DNA of 15,392 bases, from contig USNC01000005.1 of NCBI GenBank assembly GCA_900555915.1, forward strand, positions 1 through 15,392, in the 5' to 3' direction. The stretch is from an uncultured Porphyromonadaceae bacterium (GTDB taxonomy: Bacteria; Bacteroidota; Bacteroidia; Bacteroidales; Muribaculaceae). The notes under the pieces were generated by a model, which was not told the DNA's origin, did not search any database, and was given only the letters and a program-made list of their open reading frames with translations. Shown piece after piece: positions 3,752-12,700 of this stretch; position 1 is the stretch's first letter, and each line of letters starts with the position of its first letter. Made by a program: the position numbers and the translations under genes.

Positions 3752-6700
3752 TTATTTAGTTTCAAGTTGAGATTTCATTGACTCCAATTCATCGCTGAGT
3801 CTTTTGTTTTCCGATTGGAGAGTGGCCACTTCGCGCTCCAGCACGGCAATCCGCGATTCATGCGCCACGACGCTGCGGGCTATGGAGATTGCGGAGATGA
3901 GGGCGGCTTTGCCGTAGTCCATGGAGAGCATTCCGCTGTGTTTGTCGGTCACCACCGCCATAGGGATGATGTTCTGCCAATCCTGCGCGATGCAGCCGCA
4001 GTCATGCCTGCCGTTTTTCAGCCAGTCGAACTCAACCGCGCGTGCTCCGGCTATATCGCGGATGTCGGGTGAGATATACCGGGTGACGGCTTTGAGCCGC
4101 AGGTCGGATGAAGTGTGGTATTGAAATCCCCACATCTCGCCGTCACTGTCTATGTAACTCGATGTGTTTTGAATGTATAGCACCCCCTGCGTGGAATATA
4201 TATACGGCTGGTTACCGTTTTTTACAAGGTACATGTTGCCGATAAGAGCGGTTTTCGCGTCAAGTTGGCCAGACGGATGCAGTTTCATTAACGGCGCGTC
4301 CCATGAGCCGCCGTAGTAGAAGTATTGTACGGCATTGGCATTGAGAAACACACCGCAGGCAGCGCCGAGAGCCGTCTTGCCGTCAGACTTGTTGGCGACG
4401 AACTGCACCACGCTGCCGCCGTTGTCGGGGCGCGCGTTGACCGACACGCCGCTCTGGTTGAAGAGGCAGACGCGGCCCGCCTCGCCGTTTACCTTCACGT
4501 AACTGGCGTTGTTGAGGATGATGTCGCCCGTCATGGTGCCGCCGCCAAGGTCGAGGAAGTTGTCAGATACCCAATTCTGCACTCCGTCGTCCTGCGTGTC
4601 TATGTAGTCAAGGAGTTTTTTGCTTTGTTTGTTGATGCTGATCCACACATCCGCGCCGAGGTTTATACTCCCTGTAATCGTGCCTCCGCTTAGAGGCAGA
4701 TAATTCGCAGGGTTTAAATTGCCGGAATGCCATATGGTGTAGTTGGCGGCAGTCCCTCCCCATGCTCTGTTGGGAGTGAAATACATGACACCGTTTTTCA
4801 CCCACAGACTGTCAACGTGTGTTGCGTCGCGATACCATTGCAGACCTTCCGCCGCGTTGTCGCAGAGGTCGGCGAACTTGATTGAGTTGACATTGTAGAT
4901 GTCTGAATTGTTGAGATTGAGCGAGCCGGTGTTGGCGGTGTCAGTGTATTTGTTTCCGAGAAGATTGAGTACTCCGTTCATGGAGCCGCCCGCCAGCGGC
5001 AGATAAGATTTTAACTTGTTTTCGACATAATCGATGTCTCCTTGCAGTGCATAGTCATCGAGAATGCCCTTCAGCGATGCTGTCGTGACTAAATCCGGAT
5101 TGCCGACAAGTTTGATTTCCACACCGCCGATAGTTGCGATGACGGCGCTCGTAATAGTTGGCACTTTCGCGTTGTGGTTTGTGATATTCCCGGCATGCAC
5201 GACAGTCTTGCCCAAGACGGTTGCGCCGCTTGAACTTGCCGAGAACCATTTGCCCGCGTCGCCCACCTGCAATGTGCCGTCTGTGCGGATGATTGCGGTG
5301 CCGCCGTAGAAGTTTTTGTTGTTCCAGATGCGTATCCATGAGGTGTCATTCATGTAGATACCGCCGCCGTAGGTCTGCGAGTACCAACCCGCGGTGCCGC
5401 CCGTCCGTACCCAATCAGCGCAGATGAAAGACGAAACATTGAGAGCATATGAGGTAGTGCTTAGGTTTCCAATAGTCCAACCGTTTGCATGTCCCCAAAG
5501 ACGGGTAGCCTTCTGTTTAGCAGCGGCGTTGTTGTTGATGTAGAAATTGCCGTTGTTGTTATGGATTGACCATGTTTTAGCGGACGTTCCGGTGTCGGCT
5601 GTCAAGTCGGGCCCACCGAGCACGATTGTAGACCAATTATTGTAAGGCTTAATCCTTATGCCCTCGCAGTAACTTCCGGCGTTCGCCTGTATTTTCAGCA
5701 GACCGTCGACATTCCCGGTGCCGTTGAACGGCTGCCCCCATATGTTGCGGGCGGTCTGAAGTTTGGTGGCGGAGGCTACGTTGTCGGTGATAAGAGCGGC
5801 GTTTCTTGTTATTGGAGTCGGCGACGATTTTGTGGGTGATACGCTCTGACCATTATCTGCAAATGGAGATGTGTATAATGTTGGTTTAATGTCTCGACTA
5901 ATATAGAAATCGTAGACCGCACCTCCTCTAACCATGACATATTCGTGACTTCTATTTGTCAACTGTCCTAATCCTGCTATGCAATTTGAGCCCGAAGATC
6001 CTGCGCCCCAAATCAATTGATGGATAGTACGTAACACAGTTGTCCAACCCCAATTCGAACCATTGACTGTGTAGTCAAGGATAAGTGCCATATTCTTGTC
6101 TGTACGACTATTCCATGTAGCGTTTGCTCTTGTATGACCTTGAATCCTGATGCGGGTCTGAATCGAATTGCCAATAGCCATGACTACCGGGTACCATGTG
6201 TTGTTGTCAAGAGAAGAAGCGTCAATTCTTGTAAAATAATATCCCTCAAACGAATCTTTATGCACCCCGTCCAACAAATCCGCATCAAGTCCGGAGCCGG
6301 AGCCGTCGTTGCCGGAGTGCCACACAGTGCCTCCGCTATAATAGAGGCTGCCGTCGTCTTTGAGTCCGAAATACCAACTCTTGGCGTAGTTGTACAAGTT
6401 TGTTCCATAGGTTTTGTTATAACCTACCCAGCCTTTGGCTGCTCCGGACAAATAAAAACGCATCCCGACTTCACTTGCGTTTGTGGTGTTGAGATTGAGA
6501 TTTGAATTGGCAGAACCGAAATTCAGCGTGCCGCCTGTCAACGGTAGGTAATCGGCGGCGTTGGCCGTCGCCATGGTGCCGAAGCGGCCACGGTCGCAGT
6601 ATTGGAGGTTTGACGAAGTTCCGGCATACGCGCCGTTCCAATGCGCGAGGGTATTAATGGTGGCGAGGTTGCCGCTCGTGCCGCCCCATCCGAGGTTTGT

Positions 6701-9700
6701 CACAGAGGTGAGCGTATGCACTGTCTTGACCGTGCCGTCTGCCACCAGAACCTGCGATGCTGTGCCGCCGCTACGCACGAAGCCTCCGGCCACCACAGCA
6801 GCAAGACCGCCTTTGGTGCCGTTGCCGATGTTGAGTTGGGTGAAATTGGTAGCGGTGCCGTTTGCGCCCGCTCTGTAGTTTAGCCAAAGAACACCTTTGT
6901 CATATCCGTCGGGAATCACCGTCCATTCGTTGCTCGAATGCACAAAGTCGTTTACTGTCTGCTGTTTTGCGTAGCCATTGAGCGAGGCTACGGTAGCGTA
7001 ATTCGACAGCGAGGACGCAAGAGCATAGCGTCCGTCAAGAAACGACGCATAGTTGCTGGAGTCCAACACTGTTTTCCAACTGAACCATCCTGCTTTGTCA
7101 GACATTCCACGATACCTTATATTCTGACTCGATATATATGGGATATATAACTGTGCCGCTGTGTCGGTATTCCGCATGACAAGCATCTGTCCGTAATCGG
7201 CGGGTTTATTTGTCGATGACGATGACACATAGTAGGAGCCGTTGGTCTTGACATTATTCCAATCAACTGCTCCAGAGGAACCGAAAACCCGCATGCAAGA
7301 GTCCAAACTCTGATGCGATTTGAGGAACCCCTGCGAGTTTACCCACGACTGCGTGGCATAGCCGGAGAGCGAGGGGAGGTCGGCCATAGTGGCGAAATTG
7401 CAGTCGGCGAGGTAGTTTTTGGTGACGTAGTTGGAGAGATCAACTGATTTAAGATAGCCCTGCTGACTGACCCAATTCTGAGTCGCATAGCCCGACAAAC
7501 TCGATTGCGTCAGATAATTGCCTTTCGGCTGAAAGCGGTTGGAGGCTTCGTCGGATGTCAAGTAGTCGGCAAGGGCATTACTTGTAATATATCCTGCATC
7601 GTTGCTTAATTGGCTGACCTTTGATAGATTACCTGCGTGCCATACGTTGTTGCCGTTGAACTGCATGAAAGTGTTGCCAATCAGACGTAATGCGGGTACG
7701 CCTGTACCTAAATTCCACGCCCCTGAGTAAATCTCAAATGTTGAGCCATTTGGTGTCGCGATATTCCAAAAAGACGATGTTGTAATGGAAAGTTGGATGC
7801 CAGACCTTAGGCTTGTGGAACTTGTTCCTATATGCAACGGGGCACTGTCCCCGTTGGTTGTGCGTCTTATAGATAAATCACCTGTGACGGTGCCGCCCGA
7901 CAGAGGTAGATAAAGATTCTTGACCGCCGCCAAAGTTGCCGATTGAGTCTGATAGCCATGAGTGTTGAGGTATTCCTGCAACTGCGTGACATCGAGACCG
8001 CCGCCGCCCGATATAGAGCCGTCGGCGTTCTTGCCCTTGGCCGAGATGAAACTGTCGGAATAGAATCCGGTGCTGACCTTCAATGCCTTGCCGTCCCATG
8101 AGAGAGTCGCGCCGCCAATAGTAATAGAGTTGCCTACGGTCAGATTGGTGATCCCCGACATGTTGAGCGCAGATTGTGTCGCCGACAGAAGCAGCGTATG
8201 CGTCGATTTGCGCGAGCCGTCGGAGTTTTCGGTGTCGGTGTTTTCAAGAATGAACTTCATGTATGAGGTGTACTCGTCATTCTTGTAATGGAATACCGCC
8301 TCGGAGTCATTTATGCCTATCGCGACAGCCTCAGCCTCAGCCCCTGACCTTGAAATCAACAAAGGTTTTTTGTTAGCGTCGGTGCTGAAATCTTTTTGTC
8401 CTCTAATGGTCTGAGCCGTGGCGAGGGTGACAAACGTGTCATCAATATGCTTCTTGGTGTACGCGTCGGTGATGCCGTAGCCGCCCAATGTCGTAGGCTT
8501 CCCTGTTGTAATCTTGCTCCAGTCGAGATTAGGGATATGAGATGCCGACAGATTCACGGCAAGCACCTCCGAGGATATAGTGAGGCCGCTGCCGACTTTC
8601 ACGCCGCCTTTTACGGATGTTGACGCTGTCGGAAGCACATATTTGTTGGCACCTGCCTCGATGCCGTTGAGTTTGGCGAGAAGCGCGTCAGTAAAGTCGT
8701 TCTTTGACAGTCCGTAGCCGCTCACCTTGTCAACCTTATGGCTCAGAAGTCCGGCGAGAGTGTCGGCCTCGGTATAGGATGCGAGGAACGCCACGACCTC
8801 CTCCCACTTGTTGATAATGGTGTCGGAGTCCGTGCCTGTGATGGCCGCAAAGTCTGTCACTACCTTGTTCCACTTCGTGCGCTCCGTGGCAGTGATGTGA
8901 ATGGTGGTGTCGGATATGTGCGAGGATAAAGTAGCCGCGCTCGCCACATCGGAAATATTGATTGTGGCGTTCGATGCTGCCGCCGGGTTGAAAGTGCCGA
9001 CAGACGAGCCGTTTTTCTGTATAGTTAACGTTCTGACCGATGTCAGATAATTACCTTTTGGCTGGAACGTGCTATCGACATAACTTTTCAGCGCGTAGTT
9101 CTGCACCATCGCCGACACATTGGTTGCCGTGACGTAGCCGTTGGTATCAAGGTATTCCTGCAACTGCGTGACATCGAGACCGCCGCCGCCCGAGACAGAG
9201 CCGTCGGCGTTCTTGCCCTTGGCAGTTAGATATTGGTCAGTCCACAGACCTGCGTTCGCCTTGATAGATATAAGTTTCCCATTCGCATCCCATTCGGGAG
9301 TAAACATCTTGTCAAACTCTGCCTTGAAGTCATCCACTTTATTTTCGACAGAGTTTATCTTGGTGGTAAGCGTTGTGATGCTGGATGCGATTCCGTCCGT
9401 CACTGTCTTCAATGCCGCCACCGCTCGGGCATTGGTGAAGTAAAGGTTGCCGCTCTCGGAGATATGCGAGGTGTTTGTCGGGATGTTGACTGTCTGCGCC
9501 CCGGCGTTCGGAGTGTAGGTTTTGGCGGAGAAAGCACCTGCCGCGAATGTCAGCGCATAGATTGTCTGATGCTTCACAAGCGGCGTGATGCTGTTGTCGC
9601 CAAGAGTTATAGTGCCGTTGGCTATCTTAGCGTCAGTAATGCCGTAACCGCTGAGCGTTGTCGGCTTGCTCCCTATCTGAGACCACGACACACTCGTCAG

Positions 9701-12700
9701 ATACCCTTTGTCTGTCACCCATTTCTGAATGTCGGTGGTCTTGGCGTATTCCGACAAATCAACCTTGGTGCCGCCTATCTGAGACAGCACCCATTTCTGT
9801 GTGGCATATATATCATTGTCCGGGTTGTCGCCTTTGAGGTATGCGTCAAGCCGCGCCGCGTCAAAACCTGCGTTGATATTGCCGTCGGGGTCTATACCTT
9901 TCGCAGATACGAAACTATCCGAGTAGAAACCGACCCTTGACTTCAATGCCACGACCGTAGCACCGTTGGCTACGTCCTCATAGGTCAGGGCAACGAGGTT
10001 GCCTTTATCGTCCTTGCCCATCGGAACGAGCAGGTTGTTGAGTCCGGTCAGACTTTCAACGACACTCGACAGGGAGGATGACAAGTCACCCAAGGTCTTG
10101 CCGCCCTCAATCTTGATGCCGCCGCCGAATATCATCGTGCCGTCAGTACCGAGTACAATCTTGCCGTGTCCGATGTTCAGACCTTTTTTATTATAAGAGA
10201 GCAGACCGCCGACCATATAGCCGCTACCGTCGAAACGTGCGAGCCATTGCGCCGCGTCAGGATTATTCTCGTTGCCCGGAACCTCGCGGTCTATCATCTT
10301 TCCTCCGAGCCACAGCGCGATGTCGGTTTCCTTGTCCTTGATGCCGTTGATACCTGCGGTCACAATCTGTTCCTGCAAACTGGAGTTGCGCTGTCCGAGG
10401 CTTATCATTGACGAGAGGATGAGACCGCCGTTTACCACGGTGTTCTCCTTCATCGCGGCCAATGCTTTTTTCAGATAGTCATAATCTTCAAGAGCCTTAT
10501 CGATAGCCGCCTGCGCCCCTGCCTCGTCGATATAGTTGCTTGCGAGTTTCCAATGTCCGATGTCGAATGTGTCGCCCGCCGCCTTGGCCGTGTTGCACCG
10601 CAGGATGTCGTCCTTGTAGTTCGCGCCGCCCTGATTGTAGGTGGCGTTAACCCAGAGGTCACCTACGCGGTATTCATCTGAATCAAGGGGTAGTCGGGCG
10701 AATATCTTCACGTCAGACTTTCCCTCGGCGGTAGTGAGAGCCTTTGCAGCCTCGGCAAGAGCCGTGGCCACTTCTGTGTCTTTGAGGATGTCCCACACAT
10801 AGTTGCCTTTATCGTCCTTGCCGAAGCGGTAGCCGATGCCCGACTTGCGGTCATAATAGAGGTCGCCGAGATGCTTCTCCTCCTCGCCCTCGGCTACCCA
10901 TTCAGCAGCCGGGTAGTTTTTCAACGTCGGCTTGCCGTCGGCGAAGAATGTCTCAATCGCGCCGTCAATCTGATTCTGTATCTCGTCAAACTTGCCCTGC
11001 GTGATGTTGTTCACCCACTCCGTGATGCTCTCCTGCGTCACCTTGGGCGACACCTCCTGGATGTATTGCTCGAAACTCCTGCCGTCGATGGTTGACAACA
11101 CGGATAGTGCGAGTTTTGCATCCATGCGCTTGTTCGAGCGATCATAATTTATATATGTGTCGCCTTGTGGGTCTCCTATATATGTATCACCGTAACAATG
11201 CAGATATGCGTTGCCCTTGGTCCGGTCGTATCCGAAACTTACTATATCCTTACCGGAAAGGGTATAGCCGTCTATATTTTGGAATAACTTGATTGATGGC
11301 GCGTCCGAACCCACCGTGTCGAGCATTATCGCGCTCTGACGTGAGGTGTCGCTGCTGTTGCCGAGCTGCACCAGGGTATCTCCCGCTTGCGGTGTGTCAC
11401 TCCGGGGCATGCAGTCTGTCATGCTGACCTCAATATAACCGTAAGTATTGGTGTTGGTGAGCACATCCTTGTCTCGAAGTGACGGGGGAAGCCCTCCATC
11501 ATTGGTGACGGCATTGATATTGCGCCACCATATCCTGTTCTCTACCTTGGTATGAGTTCCTTTGCCTATGTTCCACGCTTCGCAGATGGCGCGGTCTCCG
11601 GCTTTCATCATGGTCTCGGATTTCTCGCCATCCTGCTCCGAAAGGAACCAACAACGCCATGAGATAATATCCCCGCTTTTGTCGCGCACTTCCTCAACTT
11701 CGGTACATTTCAATGATCCGCCTGGTGTCTGATAGCGTCTGCCACCAATGGTATCGGCCTTGACGATGGTCAACTCCTCGAAGTACGCTTTCATGCGGAC
11801 ATACAGCATATCCACCTCCGCGAAACTCTGTCCGGTGGTCTTGTCTATGCCGACGTAACCTCCGTTGATGCCGCTGTTGAATTTCCCGACCTCAAATCCG
11901 GTGTCTGATGACAGTTGATAAGGGGTTCTGTCTTTGCGGTCTTTGCACAGATATACCTTGTCTCCAATCTTTCGTACAGATTGCTTGACATTACTTAGAT
12001 TCCCGATCTGTTTCTGCAAGGCGGAAATCTCACCTTGCATTTCAGAAGTAGGGTCTGCCACAACTTCATATCTGTCGGAAAGTTCAAATGATATGTCCGG
12101 AATTATATTTGCTTCTGTATCTGTCGGCTCATTATATGTATAGGTGATATTCTGTACATACAGAATTTCCTGCTGACTACCGGGGATAAACCGTTTGTCG
12201 GCGATAGTAATGGCAGAACCCACCTTTACCATGTCGATCAACGCGCCTTCATACCCATTGTTTGCAAGACGCACTTTGTCAGGAGTGACAGCCCATGCGG
12301 GTCTTATATCCTTCAGTTTTTCAAGCTCATCTTTTTTCCAGTTGTCAAGACGTTCCTCAGCCCATATCCAATATGCGGACGGAAGTTCTATTCCTGTGAA
12401 AAAGAAGTATTCTCCAGGATTGGCTGGACGCATAGAATTAGGAATCAACTTGCCTGTCACATCATAGTCCGCATCTGACTTTCCGAGACGCAAACGCCAA
12501 TGTGATTTCGCTCCATTTAATATCCTGCTCTCGTCATGCTCCGGGATTGACAGGATCTTGAAGGTGTAATCTTCGCTTGTGGACAGTAGCCCGGTTGAGA
12601 ATGCAATCGCAGCCTCCTCGCCCATGTGGTCTCCCAATATCGGCAACCATACACGTTCCGCATACTCTTTATCTGTCTCGGAGGCATTCTTTGAACTCCC

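Noticed and set aside
9233..9940. Plus-strand frame of 235 codons inside the giant fibre gene
   Set aside because: It is the reverse of a region encoding conserved fibre repeats. It has no recognisable domain and an unnatural Cys/Arg-rich composition.
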